From the NCBI RefSeq assembly GCF_001543145.1, contig NZ_CP014160.1, forward strand, positions 558,001-622,000: a DNA stretch of 64,000 nt. Reading direction: 5' to 3'. The translations under genes and the position numbers were made by a program. The notes below the pieces were generated by a model. It searched no databases. It was given only the letters and a program-made list of their open reading frames with translations, and was not told the DNA's origin. This document shows positions 1 to 8,730 of the stretch, piece after piece. The DNA comes from Aerococcus sanguinicola. Lineage in GTDB: Bacteria > Bacillota > Bacilli > Lactobacillales > Aerococcaceae. The first letter of the stretch is position 1; every line of letters starts with the position of its first letter.

Positions 1-610
1 GCAAGTGGGCAAAGATCAGTCCGATTAAAGGCAACCAGCTGATAATCATATTGGCCCGTAAATTAAAGACAAAGGCTCCCGATAAGCCGACTAAAAAATA
101 TTGCCAGGCCGGCAAGCGGTCTGCTTCAAAATAACGCAGGTAAGCCATCAAGGTGAACAAGATGCCAGCCAAGGCATAGAGCTCGGTCAAGTTACCGGAT
201 TCAATCAGAGGATCCAGTATGAGCAGGCTAATTCCTACAGCCAGGAGTGATCGCAATCGGTCTAAATACTGCCGGCCCAGATAGTAGATTAGGCCTGTCA
301 GTGCCGAAAGGGCCAAGAGCTCCACCCAGTAAATCCCGCCAAAGCGGTTGACATGGGGCATGAGCCAACCCAGGGCATTAACTAAGATAATGCTAATCCC
401 CTTGTGGTCCGTAAAATCTAAATAGGGAATCCCACCCCTAGCCATCTCCCGACCCATATAAATAAACATGGAACTATCATGACCGGGAATAGCCTCCGCC
501 CAAGGACTCGAGGTCAAGGACAGGGAAAAAATAAAAGTGAGCCCTAAAACCAAGCAAACACTCAAGCCCCCTAAAAACCATTCCCAATATTTCTTTTGAC
601 TACTTTCCAT
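1..610 (-). CDS. GT39-like multi-spanning membrane protein, 3' end outside window
   Basis: The minus-strand frame is open from ATG at 610 to the window edge, giving 203 residues of the N-terminus. An AGGAG site lies 7 nt upstream of the ATG. Residues about 12-32 form a membrane helix. They are followed by a region containing GHDSSMFIYMGREM, GGIPYLDFTDHKG and later several hydrophobic segments. The pattern (D)SS-F-Y-G followed by PY-D--DHKG is typical of the first loop of dolichol-phosphate-mannose-type (GT39/ArnT-like) glycosyltransferases and related GT-C membrane proteins. It lies at the end of a polysaccharide locus on the same strand, so a role in building or modifying a surface glycan is likely. 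The substrate cannot be told. The rest of the gene is beyond base 1. Confidence 0.7.
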   Translation of the reverse strand, partial: MESSQKKYWEWFLGGLSVCLVLGLTFIFSLSLTSSPWAEAIPGHDSSMFIYMGREMARGGIPYLDFTDHKGISIILVNALGWLMPHVNRFGGIYWVELLALSALTGLIYYLGRQYLDRLRSLLAVGISLLILDPLIESGNLTELYALAGILFTLMAYLRYFEADRLPAWQYFLVGLSGAFVFNLRANMIISWLPLIGLIFAHL

Positions 611-731
611 CACATGACTCCTCTTTTACTTTAATGTACAAGCTGATATTCAAGTCTTCGCCCCCCCAAATAAGCAAGTAGGAGCGCTGACATTTAATCG
701 TAAAACAAAGTGACCTAGGGCTAAAGAACAA

Positions 732-806
732 GATAACATCAGCCATGTTGATCCTCTGAACATTCAATGACCAAATTCAAAATCACAACGTACGCTCACC
801 AGCACA
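732..806. repeat. Right-end fragment of dispersed structured repeat (family R)
   Basis: This stretch matches 1034-1108 over its length, with shared blocks such as CAGCCRTGTTGATCC, CCAAATTCAAAA and GCTCAYCAGCACA. Only the right half of the element is present. The start of the match with 1034-1108 extends a few bases further left (aaagaacaag / aaagtacaag). Confidence 0.6.
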
Positions 807-862
807 GTTTCTACACAAACATTAACAAAACACCAAACTATAATGAGATTGGAATCTACTCA

Positions 863-1106
863 TGAGCAGGAGTGGAGCTTGAAAGTGATCGTTAGCCGTG
901 ACCAAGCAAGCGAAGCGAATTACGGAACGTAGGCGCTAGCCGTACGGACCGTTTGAGTCTCGCTAGGTGAGGGACCTTGGCCCGAACCGGTGCCATGCTT
1001 TAGCCGTTGGAGCCTTGGCGACTTACGGATAAAGTACAAGACGGCTTCAGCCGTGTTGATCCACTTATCATTCAAGGGCCAAATTCAAAAGCGAAATGCA
1101 TGCTCA
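863..1106. repeat. Dispersed structured repeat (family R), copy with internal insertion
   Basis: The left end TGAGCAGGAGTGGAGCTTGAA and the core (AGCGAA...ACGG...CCGT...TCGCT, then CCGAACCGGTGCCATG) match the copies at 1170 and 5961. After GTGCCATGCTTT about 60-70 bases are inserted before the right end CCAAATTCAAAAGCG...GCTCAT. The inner helix changes AGGG/CCCT to ACGG/CCGT, keeping pairing. No protein-coding pattern is convincing here. Confidence 0.65.
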
Positions 1107-1169
1107 TCAGCACAATCCCCGCACCACCACTATCAAAGCACCAAACAAAAAGCAGGTTTAGATTTATCT

Positions 1170-1345
1170 TTGAGCAGAAGTGCAGCGTTGAAGTTGGGCC
1201 TTAGCCATGAAAAGCAAGCAATGTGAATTAGGGATCGTAGGCGAAGCCGTACGAGCCCTTTGAAGCTTGCTAGGCGAGAGACCAAGGCTCGAGCCGGTGC
1301 CATGGCTTTTCAAGGCCCAAATTCAACAGCGGAACGTATGCTCAT
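1170..1345. repeat. Dispersed structured repeat (family R), complete copy
   Basis: This copy of about 176 bp is an imperfect palindrome. TGAGCA at the left pairs with TGCTCA at the right. GTTGAAGTTGGGCCTT pairs with AAGGCCCAAATTCAAC. AGCAA pairs with TTGCT, and AGGG-TCGTA-GGC pairs with GCC-TACGA-CCCT. Relative to the copy at 5961, GGGCC/GGCCC replaces GATCC/GGATC and AGCAA/TTGCT replaces AGCGA/TCGCT, so changes are compensated on the other arm. It lies directly downstream of tRNA-Arg when read on the minus strand. Confidence 0.75.
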
Positions 1346-1395
1346 AGCACCATTTCAATCAACATTTTTTACACTTGATTCAAGGCATAAAAAAA

Positions 1396-1468
1396 CGCCC
1401 CCGAGAAGAATCGAACTTCCGACACATCGTTTAGGAAACGAATGCTCTATCCGCTGAGCTACGGGGCC
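1396..1468 (-). tRNA. tRNA-Arg (CCU anticodon)
   Basis: The minus strand gives a 73-nt cloverleaf without encoded CCA: acceptor GGCCCCG/CGGGGGC, D-stem GCTC/GAGC, anticodon stem-loop TTCGT-TTCCTAA-ACGAT with anticodon CCT, variable GTGTC, T-arm GGAAG-TTCGATT-CTTCT, and discriminator G. All stems close, except for a G2-G71 mismatch in the acceptor and minor anticodon-stem imperfection (T27-T43). It reads AGG codons. Confidence 0.9.
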
Positions 1469-1515
1469 ATACAAGAATTTTAACATACTTGTTAAGCTTC
1501 TTGTGACTTTATTTG

Positions 1516-2271
1516 TTAAATTCGCCGCTTAATGGCGTTAAAAACATAGCAAGCAAAGACATAGGAGGCCTTCCAGAGGGGGAGACCTTCCAATTCACGG
1601 TAGGTATGCCAAGTCCGCTTGAGCGCCCCCAGTCGATTAGAGGAAATCGAACCGGGAACTTGCCGGTAGTGGTTGAGAACCTCATCTAAGAGATAAGCCT
1701 GGCAGCCCCGTTCCCGCATCAACATCAACCAAGTCGCCGTATCCTGGCCCTTACGAACCAGGGGCATTCGGAAGTCACCGACCAGCTGGCGGTCAATCAT
1801 CACTGTTGAACAAGCAATGGCCGTATTCTTCAATAGGCCATCGTAATCGAGCTTGTGGGGCAAGTCCGCTCTTTCTTTAAGGACCTCCCCTGCCTCATTG
1901 ACTTGGGCGAAGTTGGTATAAGTGAAACCGTAAGCTTCACGGTCCATAAAGGCTAGCTGCTTGGACAATTTATCCGGTGTCCAGTAGTCATCGCTATCCA
2001 CGAAGGCAATATAACGTCCCTGGGCAGCCTCCAAGCCCCAGTTCCTGGCCACAGCCGCCCCGCTATTTTCCTCTAACTTGTGGTACTTGATCCGGTCATC
2101 CTGAGCCTGGTAGGTCTTGATAATCTCAGCGCTCTGGTCCGGGCTACAGTCATCCACTAAGAGCATCTCCCAATTGTCATAGTCCTGGGCTTGGACGCTC
2201 TCGATAGTATGGGCCAAATATTTTTCCGCCTTATAAACGGGCGTCACGATGGAAACCAAGTCGTCTTGCAT
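1516..2271 (-). CDS. Family 2 glycosyltransferase
   Basis: This 251-residue protein has a GT-A fold. The nucleotide-binding N-terminus is SIVTPVYKAEKYL, with VDDCSPD at about 39-45 and the metal-binding VDSDD at 91-95. A typical EpsJ/CpsJ-like C-terminal tail rich in basic and aromatic residues (HTYRELEGLPLW) follows. It would transfer a sugar from an NDP-sugar to a growing lipid-linked repeat unit at the inner face of the membrane. It is the last gene of a minus-strand run that starts with the GT4 gene; 10 bp separate it from the Wzz-like gene upstream. Donor and acceptor cannot be inferred. Confidence 0.88.
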   Translation of the reverse strand: MQDDLVSIVTPVYKAEKYLAHTIESVQAQDYDNWEMLLVDDCSPDQSAEIIKTYQAQDDRIKYHKLEENSGAAVARNWGLEAAQGRYIAFVDSDDYWTPDKLSKQLAFMDREAYGFTYTNFAQVNEAGEVLKERADLPHKLDYDGLLKNTAIACSTVMIDRQLVGDFRMPLVRKGQDTATWLMLMRERGCQAYLLDEVLNHYRQVPGSISSNRLGALKRTWHTYRELEGLPLWKASYVFACYVFNAIKRRI

Positions 2272-2281
2272 AATGACCTCC

Positions 2282-3349
2282 TTAAGCTTGAATCAAATGC
2301 ACAATCTTAATCGGAACATGGTAGAGCTTAGCCAGGCGGTATTGGGCCTGGTACCATTTCTTGTGGCTCTGGCCAGCTTGCAGGAGGATGACGATTTCAT
2401 CCATTTGCCCGCTAAAGCCTTCTAAAGTCTGCTGGCTAGCCAGGGGCGCATTGAGCCCACCCTCCTCAGCTAAGAGGAGACGGTCCTTCCCGTAAGGCTG
2501 GTTGATGAAGTGTTGAACGCCCTCATCCATGTTCTTAGCCAGTAGGTGCTCATCCTCGAAGGCCCAAACATATTCAAAGGCATAGCGAATCTTGCCATCG
2601 AAGAGCCGCCAGATAAAGAGCAGGAAGGCTACTATCAGCAGGGCTACGATATAAGCCGCAACAAGTAAGAGCCACAGTGGCAGGGAATTGCTCCCCACAA
2701 TACTTGCGATGGTATTTGGCGTTGCCACCATTTCATACTGGGACAGGTCCAAGCGTTCGCCAATTTCAGGTCGGCCCAACATGATCAGATTCAGGTCGCG
2801 GGTAAAGGGCAGGGGCTCCTGGAGAATATCATAATAGGCTTGGGCAATTTTCTTGTTCTCTTCTGGTGTCTTTCCTAGGAGGACACGGAGGGTAATCACC
2901 CCACTCGAGGTATCGCGAACAGCTGCTAATCCTCCGCGGAAATCACCATTCTTATAGAGGCCTAAGTTCTGTTCAGCCTGCAGACTATCCGCAAACTTTA
3001 CCCCGCTCTTCTCTTCAGCTTTCTTGACCATATCGGGACGGGCCAGGTATTCATCAATTAAGAAGGAATTACTAAAGACATTGCCGTCTTCCACTAAGGC
3101 GCTGAACTGGAACTCAGCGGGTTCCTGGCTATAGGCCGTTTTCAGCCCTTCCTTAGACGCTTCTAGGGTCGCTTCGTCTGCCTGCACTGTTTGGTCTGCC
3201 GCCGAGCTCAGACTCTCTTCGGGATGGTCGGTCAAGAGCACCCGCAAACCGAAGAGCAGGGCTGTCAAGACAGCTGCACCCAAGATAATTTTTAATAGAT
3301 TTTCTTTACAAAAACGCCACAACTCACTAATCATTGTTGCTAAGCTCAT
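2282..3349 (-). CDS. Wzz-like polysaccharide chain-length/co-polymerase protein
   Basis: The 355 residues have a short cytoplasmic N-terminus and a first membrane helix at about 17-38. A large extracellular part of about 185 residues follows, then a second helix at about 225-248 and a cytoplasmic tail of about 100 residues. That two-helix layout with a big external domain is the layout of polysaccharide co-polymerases (Wzz/CapA/YveK). The tail has no Walker motif, so it is not a fused BY-kinase. Sequence similarity to Wzz is weak by eye, and the call rests on topology and on its place next to a Wzy-like gene. The start overlaps the end of that gene by 23 bp, so the two are translationally coupled. 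Confidence 0.6.
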   Translation of the reverse strand: MSLATMISELWRFCKENLLKIILGAAVLTALLFGLRVLLTDHPEESLSSAADQTVQADEATLEASKEGLKTAYSQEPAEFQFSALVEDGNVFSNSFLIDEYLARPDMVKKAEEKSGVKFADSLQAEQNLGLYKNGDFRGGLAAVRDTSSGVITLRVLLGKTPEENKKIAQAYYDILQEPLPFTRDLNLIMLGRPEIGERLDLSQYEMVATPNTIASIVGSNSLPLWLLLVAAYIVALLIVAFLLFIWRLFDGKIRYAFEYVWAFEDEHLLAKNMDEGVQHFINQPYGKDRLLLAEEGGLNAPLASQQTLEGFSGQMDEIVILLQAGQSHKKWYQAQYRLAKLYHVPIKIVHLIQA

Positions 3350-4640
3350 ACATCCTACCTCGTTCTTTCTCTGTATTCGTTAGGGACTTCTCTGCTAGGG
3401 CTAGGTAGCTAATCAATAAGCCAAAGAATGCCCAATGCCATTCGATATACATATTATTGGCACTGGTCACACTGGCCGGGATAAAGACCAATAAAAAGGC
3501 CATCACTTGGTTGGTCACCTGGCGCCATTGGGGGCTCTGGACTAAGCGAATCTGGTTGAGCCGGTAGAGCATGAGGGCATAGGCCACGACATAGGCTAAA
3601 AAGACGAAAAGGCCATAGCCCACCATAATTTCCAGCCACCAATTGTGCATATTGACAATTCCCTTGGTGGGTAAGAGAGGGAAGTCTGCCATCCAAGTCT
3701 CAATATTACCGGCTCCAACGCCTAAGCCCAGGGTCGTCCCCAGAAAGACCAGGCCATTCCGCCAGAGGTTGACCCGGCCGGTATCTCCTGAAATATAGCC
3801 CTCACTCCCTGTATAAATCAAACTAGTTAGGGCTTCTTGGACGGGCGGTACCCACAAGTAGAGGGCCAACGATCCCAGGATCAGAGCAAGCAGGCCCAGA
3901 ACATAATGGCGACGCTTCAGATCCCACTTAAATTGCAGGAGGACCACTAGGCCGAAGTATAAGAAGGAGCAGAGCAGGCTCATCCGCGACCCACTTCTAA
4001 AGATCAGATATTCCGCCAAGACCATGGCCAGGAGATAGGCGATTTTTTGCCAAGTCACCCGCGACCGGAGCAATAAGATGGCCGTAACAACTAGATAAGC
4101 CAAGAGCATAGTGGCGTAGTCGTTTTGGTTCTCGAAATGGGTAATGGGCAGGCGGGTCAGCGGCTGGCTGGCGAAGGTCCCATACTTATCCAGCTTGGCC
4201 ATATCCGCAAATAAGTAGATATTGGTTATAATTTCAAAATAACCCCAAACTAAGAGGGCTGACATCATCCACCAGGCTGCCTGGACTAAGCGTTTCCACT
4301 GGCGCAAGCTATCCGTCCATAAATAGAGGGCGACCACACTGGAAATACCGATGGTCAAAAGGAAGACAGCCTGGGCCCAGGGACCCAAAGCCCGGGCCCA
4401 GAGTACAGAGATGAGGGCCCAAAGCCACCAAAAGACATAGGCTCCAATCATGAAGAGGCCATAGCCAGGCCGCTTAAGCTTAAGGCTCGGTCCCTTAAGC
4501 AGAGACTGGTAAGCAATCAGGGGAAGCACGCCGAGCGCTAAGAGCCGATAGATGGTCATCTGGGCAAAGGGAGTCGGAATAGCCAATAGCTCCGTGCCTA
4601 AAAAGACACTGGCAAGTAAGATCAAACTATAGATGGCCAC
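3327..4640 (-). CDS. Wzy/O-antigen ligase-like polysaccharide polymerase
   Basis: This is a hydrophobic protein of 437 residues with about 11-12 membrane segments. A long external loop around the middle contains FRSGSRMSLL and, further on, VGAGNIETW, features of the Wzy_C/O-antigen ligase family. I chose GTG at 4640 because an AAGGGGGG ribosome site lies 7 nt before it. A TTG at 4658 would also keep the frame open. The gene overlaps the preceding GT4 gene by 14 bp. It is expected to polymerise lipid-linked repeat units on the outer face of the membrane, with the Wzz-like neighbour setting length. Confidence 0.75.
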   Translation of the reverse strand: MAIYSLILLASVFLGTELLAIPTPFAQMTIYRLLALGVLPLIAYQSLLKGPSLKLKRPGYGLFMIGAYVFWWLWALISVLWARALGPWAQAVFLLTIGISSVVALYLWTDSLRQWKRLVQAAWWMMSALLVWGYFEIITNIYLFADMAKLDKYGTFASQPLTRLPITHFENQNDYATMLLAYLVVTAILLLRSRVTWQKIAYLLAMVLAEYLIFRSGSRMSLLCSFLYFGLVVLLQFKWDLKRRHYVLGLLALILGSLALYLWVPPVQEALTSLIYTGSEGYISGDTGRVNLWRNGLVFLGTTLGLGVGAGNIETWMADFPLLPTKGIVNMHNWWLEIMVGYGLFVFLAYVVAYALMLYRLNQIRLVQSPQWRQVTNQVMAFLLVFIPASVTSANNMYIEWHWAFFGLLISYLALAEKSLTNTEKERGRMYELSNND

Positions 4641-5820
4641 TAGATTGCCCCCCTTCAAAGTTAAAATGCTGGCGCCTGCCCGCTAAAAAGTCGACAAAGA
4701 GCTGGGCCGAGGCTTCATTACTGAAGGCCTTGGCTTCAACCGCCTGCTCACGCTCACACAGGTTAGGCCGGTCCTGAGCAGCCAGCTGGCAGATCTCACC
4801 AAGCCAATCCTCAGCTCCAGCGCTAAGGGGCAAGGCAGATACCAAGTCCAAGCCGAGGTCCACTTCATCCGTGACCCGGTCAGACATTAAGACAGGAATG
4901 CCCAGCGCTTGAGCCTCAACCACCACTGTCGGCAGGCCCTCGGAATAGGAAGGCAGGAGGACAGCATCCAAAAGCGGATAAAATTCCGAAATCGGATTAA
5001 TCCGGCCCGTGAAATCTACCACCTCTTCCAGACCCTGCTTGCGCACAGCTTCCTTAAGCTCTTGGTCCCGCTCACCGGCCCCAATGATGAGGAGCTTGGC
5101 ATTGCAGCCTTGGTCCTTAATGGCCTGAGCAATGGCTAAGCTCTTCTCATGGTTCTTAACCGCTGTTAAACGGCCGATGTGTCCGATCAAAAGAGTATCC
5201 GCTGGGTAAGCATACTCCTTCCTGAGCTGCGCCTTCTGTTGGTCAATCCAAGCATTGGAACGCAGGTAGCGGTCCGTATGAATACTGTTAGGGATGATCA
5301 TCATCTCATCCAGATCAATGGCAGGGCCGAAGATGCCCCAGATAGCGCGTTTACCGCAGCCGAGCGGACAAGCCGACAGGCGGCGGTTCAAGCCCTGGGA
5401 CAGGGACTGTTGGGCCCGGTTTTTCAAGCTAGGGACCTGGTTATCGAGCGAATTATGGGCATGGATATAGAAAGGCGCCTGACTCCGGCGCCGGCAGAGA
5501 TAGTAATAAGGAAGGGCCCGGTAACCATTGATATGGCAATAGAAGGCATCATAGTCGTTATGGTCGAGGGCCTGGTTTAAGCTCTCTTCAAAAGCCTTGA
5601 AACCTTCTTTCTTCGGATTTCTGAGCGGATAAAGCTTGCCCCCAGTCGCCTCAATGGCTGCTTGGAAGTCTGCCGGACACTCGTCATAGGTCGTCACATC
5701 AAAGGCAATCCCATAGCGGGGCATTTCCTCCGCCTTATTCTTTATAAATGATGAAATGCCACCGCCATAGCCACTCATCAAGTGGAGAACGCGACGGACT
5801 TTGCCTGAGTCTTTTGGCAT
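4627..5820 (-). CDS. Family 4 glycosyltransferase
   Basis: This 397-residue protein starts at ATG 5820 with GAGG 9 nt upstream. It has a glycine-rich acceptor-domain start (LMSGYGGGISSFI) and a GT-B linker. In the donor domain, GHIGRLTAVKNHEKSL precedes LPSYSEGLPTVVVEAQALGIP, which carries the E-x7-E signature of GT4 enzymes. The family includes EpsF/CapM-type enzymes that add hexoses with retention. The gene opens the minus-strand polysaccharide run (GT4, Wzy, Wzz, GT2). A TTG at 5868 lies in frame but has no ribosome site. Confidence 0.87.
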   Translation of the reverse strand: MPKDSGKVRRVLHLMSGYGGGISSFIKNKAEEMPRYGIAFDVTTYDECPADFQAAIEATGGKLYPLRNPKKEGFKAFEESLNQALDHNDYDAFYCHINGYRALPYYYLCRRRSQAPFYIHAHNSLDNQVPSLKNRAQQSLSQGLNRRLSACPLGCGKRAIWGIFGPAIDLDEMMIIPNSIHTDRYLRSNAWIDQQKAQLRKEYAYPADTLLIGHIGRLTAVKNHEKSLAIAQAIKDQGCNAKLLIIGAGERDQELKEAVRKQGLEEVVDFTGRINPISEFYPLLDAVLLPSYSEGLPTVVVEAQALGIPVLMSDRVTDEVDLGLDLVSALPLSAGAEDWLGEICQLAAQDRPNLCEREQAVEAKAFSNEASAQLFVDFLAGRRQHFNFEGGQSSGHL

Positions 5821-5960
5821 GCCAGATTTCCTCATTTCCCTTCTAAGCACACAAAGACTTCCAGCCAAGCAAAAAACGCTCGACTTGGAAGTAGTGTAGT
5901 TTACTAAATTTTCCTCTATTTATTATTAATGACTAAACTAGACAATTTGCACAAGTTAGC

Positions 5961-6140
5961 TTTGAGCAGTAGTAGAGCGTTGAAGTTGATCCTTAGCCAT
6001 GAAAAAGCAAGCGATGTGAATTAGGGATAGTTGGCGTAAGCCTTACTAGCCCTTTGAAGCTCGCTAGGTGAGGGACCTTGGCCCGAACCGGTGCCATGGC
6101 TTTTCAAGGATCAAATTCAAAAGCGAAACGGATGCTCACT
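5961..6140. repeat. Dispersed structured repeat (family R), complete copy
   Basis: The arms are GAGCA/TGCTC, TTGATCCTT/AAGGATCAA, CCATG/CATGG, AGCGA/TCGCT and AGGG-TAGT-GGC/GCC-ACTA-CCCT, so the element folds end to end on itself. It shares the conserved block CGAACCGGTGCCATGG with the copies near 1 kb. It starts about 22 bp beyond the ugd stop codon when read on the minus strand. Confidence 0.75.
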
Positions 6141-6161
6141 CACATGATGTGATAAAAGTCT

Positions 6162-7328
6162 TTAATTTTCGTTATAGATATCGCGGGTGTAGACCTTATC
6201 CGTCACATCTTCTAAGTCTTTGGCAAGACGGTTGGAGATGATCAAGTCGGACTTATCTTTAAAAGTTTGGAGGTCATTTTCTAAGCGGTAACCTTGGAAA
6301 TCGTCTCCAGCCAGGCTAGGTTCGTAGACGATCACTTCGACCCCTTCACCGCGTAATTTCTTCATGACATCTTGGATAGCCGATTGGCGGAAATTATCAG
6401 AGTCTTGCTTCATGGTTAAGCGGTAAACCCCAACCGTTTCAGGCTGACGGCGCAGCACCGAATCCGCAATAAATTGCTTGCGGGTATCGTTGGCGTCCAC
6501 AATGGCCCGGATAATGTTATTGGGAATGTCTTCAAAGTTAGCCAACATCTGCTTGGTATCCTTAGGCAGGCAGTAGCCCCCATACCCAAAGGAAGGATTG
6601 TTATAGTGAAGACCAATCCGTGGATCTAAGCCAATCCCCTCAATAATAGACTTGGAATCTAAGCCTCGCACTTCCGCATAGGTATCCAATTCGTTAAAGA
6701 AGGAAACACGCAGGGCCAGGTAAGTGTTAGCAAAGAGCTTAACCGCTTCGGCCTCAGTTGGCGCCATGAAGCGAACCGGAATATCTTCCTTCTCTGCTCC
6801 TTCAATCAAGAGCTTGGCAAAGAGTTGGCCCGCTTCACCCTCATCGCCCACGATAATTCGTGATGGATAGAGGTTATCGTATAAGGCCTTACCTTCACGC
6901 AGGAATTCTGGTGAGAAGATAATACGATCGCAAGCCTTTTCTTCGCGGATCTGCTCGGTATAACCGACCGGAATGGTTGATTTAATCACGATTGGGCAGT
7001 CCGTATCATGGGCTAAGATATCATCGAGAACGGCTTCAACAGCTGAGGTATCAAAGGAATTGGTCACCTCATCATAATTGGTTGGTGCCGCAATAATAAT
7101 GAGTTCTGGCCCTGCATAGGCCTGGTCAGAATCTGTCGTTGCGGTCAGATCCAAGTCTTTATGGGCCATATAGGCTTCCATTTCGGGATCTTTGATATGA
7201 GGCTTACCCGAATTAATAATATTGACCACATTTTCATTGATATCCAGTGCCGTCACTTGGTGGTTCTGTGCAAGCAAGATCGCATTCGCTAACCCCACAT
7301 AGCCGACACCGACAACTGTTATTTTCAT
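6162..7328 (-). CDS. ugd: UDP-glucose 6-dehydrogenase
   Basis: The 388 residues make a typical length. The protein opens with the NAD-binding MKITVVGVGYVGLANAI, followed by IKSTIPVGYTE, FSPEFLREGKALYDNLYPSR, and the catalytic cysteine in YGGYCLPKDTKQ near residue 255. It oxidises UDP-glucose to UDP-glucuronate with two NAD+, supplying acidic sugar for capsule or teichuronic polymers. The start is ATG 7328, with AGGAG 10 nt before it; an ATG-less extension of nine residues is not needed. It is divergent from the GT4 gene at 7516. Its product could feed the polysaccharide genes on either side. Confidence 0.95.
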   Translation of the reverse strand: MKITVVGVGYVGLANAILLAQNHQVTALDINENVVNIINSGKPHIKDPEMEAYMAHKDLDLTATTDSDQAYAGPELIIIAAPTNYDEVTNSFDTSAVEAVLDDILAHDTDCPIVIKSTIPVGYTEQIREEKACDRIIFSPEFLREGKALYDNLYPSRIIVGDEGEAGQLFAKLLIEGAEKEDIPVRFMAPTEAEAVKLFANTYLALRVSFFNELDTYAEVRGLDSKSIIEGIGLDPRIGLHYNNPSFGYGGYCLPKDTKQMLANFEDIPNNIIRAIVDANDTRKQFIADSVLRRQPETVGVYRLTMKQDSDNFRQSAIQDVMKKLRGEGVEVIVYEPSLAGDDFQGYRLENDLQTFKDKSDLIISNRLAKDLEDVTDKVYTRDIYNEN

Positions 7329-7469
7329 TTGATTCGCTCTCCTCTTCCAGTACATTTACTTCATATAGGGCTAATTATAGCATAATGCCCTCTCAATTAA
7401 GCCCCCTCCCCTAGAAAAAAAGGAATTTTATAATTTTTTTATCTTCTGTTAGGCTTTTGTTCTTTTTGC

Positions 7470-7475
7470 TATAAT
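7470..7475 (+). promoter_or_regulatory. -10 element of the GT4 gene at 7516
   Basis: A perfect TATAAT lies 40 bp before the GTG start. The -35 region about 17 bp upstream (TGTTAG) is weak. The surrounding stretch 7420-7480 is T-rich. Confidence 0.5.
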
Positions 7476-7515
7476 AATAGAGAATTGTTCATTTTATAAG
7501 AAAGGAAGAAGCTTT

Positions 7516-8631
7516 GTGCATATCCTCCATATTAACTCCTACTATTCAACTACCCCACTCTACCAAAACCTCTACGACCGGCAAGTTGCTTCCGGGATGG
7601 ACCTCGACGTCTATGTCCCCATTGCCAAAGAATTCCCCAAAGACCGTCTAGCCGCTAAAGGTGACTACTGCCAGATTGTCGAAGCCTTCCACCAAGCGGA
7701 CCGCTATGTCTTCCATCTCAAACATTATAAGATCTGGAAAGACCTCAAGCGCCGCTATGCCTTCGACCAATTCGACCTGGTCCACGCCCACTCCCTCTTC
7801 TCCAATGGTTGGCTGGCCCACAAAGTCTACTTGACCCATCACATTCCCTACATTGTGGCAGTCCGCAGCGCTGATATCCGGACCTTCTTCCAGAAGATGC
7901 CCTGGCTGCGAAAGCTGGGTTTACAGATTCTTGCTGACGCCGAACAAGTCGTCTTTATCTCTGAGAACTCCAGGCAGGAAGTCTTCGCCAAATACATTCC
8001 TCAAAGCATGCAGGATGAGCTTGCAGTCAAGACCCAAGTCATTGCCAATGGGATCGACGACTACTGGCACGCCAACCGCTACACCGACAAGACAGCCGAA
8101 GTCCACCAGCCCCTGCGCTTTGTTTGCACGGCTAAACTCTTAAAAGAAAAACAGATCCCCAAGCTCATCCGCCTGGTGGACTACTACCATCACAATGCCC
8201 AAGAAGCCGAACTCCATCTCATTGGACCGGCCTGGGATGAAAGCATCCTCGCCCAAGTCAAAGACCATCCCCTGGTTAACTACCACGGCCCCAAAGACCA
8301 AGATGGGATGCGGGACCTCTACCGGCAGATGGACATCTTTACCCTAGTCTCTTCACGGGAAACGTTTGGCCTGGTCTATGTGGAAGCCATGAGCCAGGGC
8401 CTCCCTGTCATCTATACCAAAGGCGAAGGCTTCGACAGCTACTATCCTAATTATGAAGTCGGCGCCAGCCTCAACCCTGACCGCCCCGAAGACTTTGTTC
8501 GCGATGTCCAAGTCATCCTCGCCGACTATCCCGGCTTTTGCCAGCGCGCCCTCGACCATTCAAAGGACTTCTCCTGGGATAAGATCTCGGAACGATATGG
8601 CCAACTCTACCAGAAAGTCTTGAAGGCTTAA
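7516..8631 (+). CDS. Family 4 glycosyltransferase
   Basis: The 371 residues start at GTG with AAAGGA 10 nt upstream. N-terminal HILHINSYYSTTPLYQNLY and HAHSLFSNGWLAH belong to the acceptor domain. ICLE-type donor motifs appear as KLLKEKQIPKLIRLV, then FTLVSSRETFGLVYVEAMSQG, which carries the E-x7-E donor signature. It is a retaining GT-B enzyme of the kind found in exopolysaccharide clusters. The gene is monocistronic, with its own promoter and a terminator 40 bp after the stop. Codon use is unusually C-rich at third positions compared with the neighbouring minus-strand genes. The sugar is unknown. Confidence 0.88.
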   Translation: MHILHINSYYSTTPLYQNLYDRQVASGMDLDVYVPIAKEFPKDRLAAKGDYCQIVEAFHQADRYVFHLKHYKIWKDLKRRYAFDQFDLVHAHSLFSNGWLAHKVYLTHHIPYIVAVRSADIRTFFQKMPWLRKLGLQILADAEQVVFISENSRQEVFAKYIPQSMQDELAVKTQVIANGIDDYWHANRYTDKTAEVHQPLRFVCTAKLLKEKQIPKLIRLVDYYHHNAQEAELHLIGPAWDESILAQVKDHPLVNYHGPKDQDGMRDLYRQMDIFTLVSSRETFGLVYVEAMSQGLPVIYTKGEGFDSYYPNYEVGASLNPDRPEDFVRDVQVILADYPGFCQRALDHSKDFSWDKISERYGQLYQKVLKA

Positions 8632-8673
8632 GTGGACTTTCTTGCTAGCAGCTTTTATTCGTCATCAGATTAG

Positions 8674-8720
8674 AAAAAAGGAAATCATTGCGCCAAGAGC
8701 AGCTAATGATTTCCTTTTTT
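8674..8720. terminator. Bidirectional terminator
   Basis: AAAAAAGGAAATCATT pairs with AATGATTTCCTTTTTT, with A and T runs on both sides. It serves the GT4 gene and the convergent small gene ending at 8731. Confidence 0.85.
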
Positions 8721-8730
8721 GCTTGACTGA

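Noticed and set aside
732..1345. T-box or other known riboswitch, because of GAACCGGTGCC
   Set aside because: The T-box core (GGGTGG-ACCGCG) and a downstream terminator-gene arrangement are lacking; copies lie after genes and not before them.
990..1457. Short plus-strand frames within the repeat region and tRNA-Arg
   Set aside because: They vary between repeat copies and run through the tRNA; no coding signal beyond chance.
5179..5580. A 133-codon plus-strand frame
   Set aside because: Antisense to the well-supported GT4 gene at 4627-5820.
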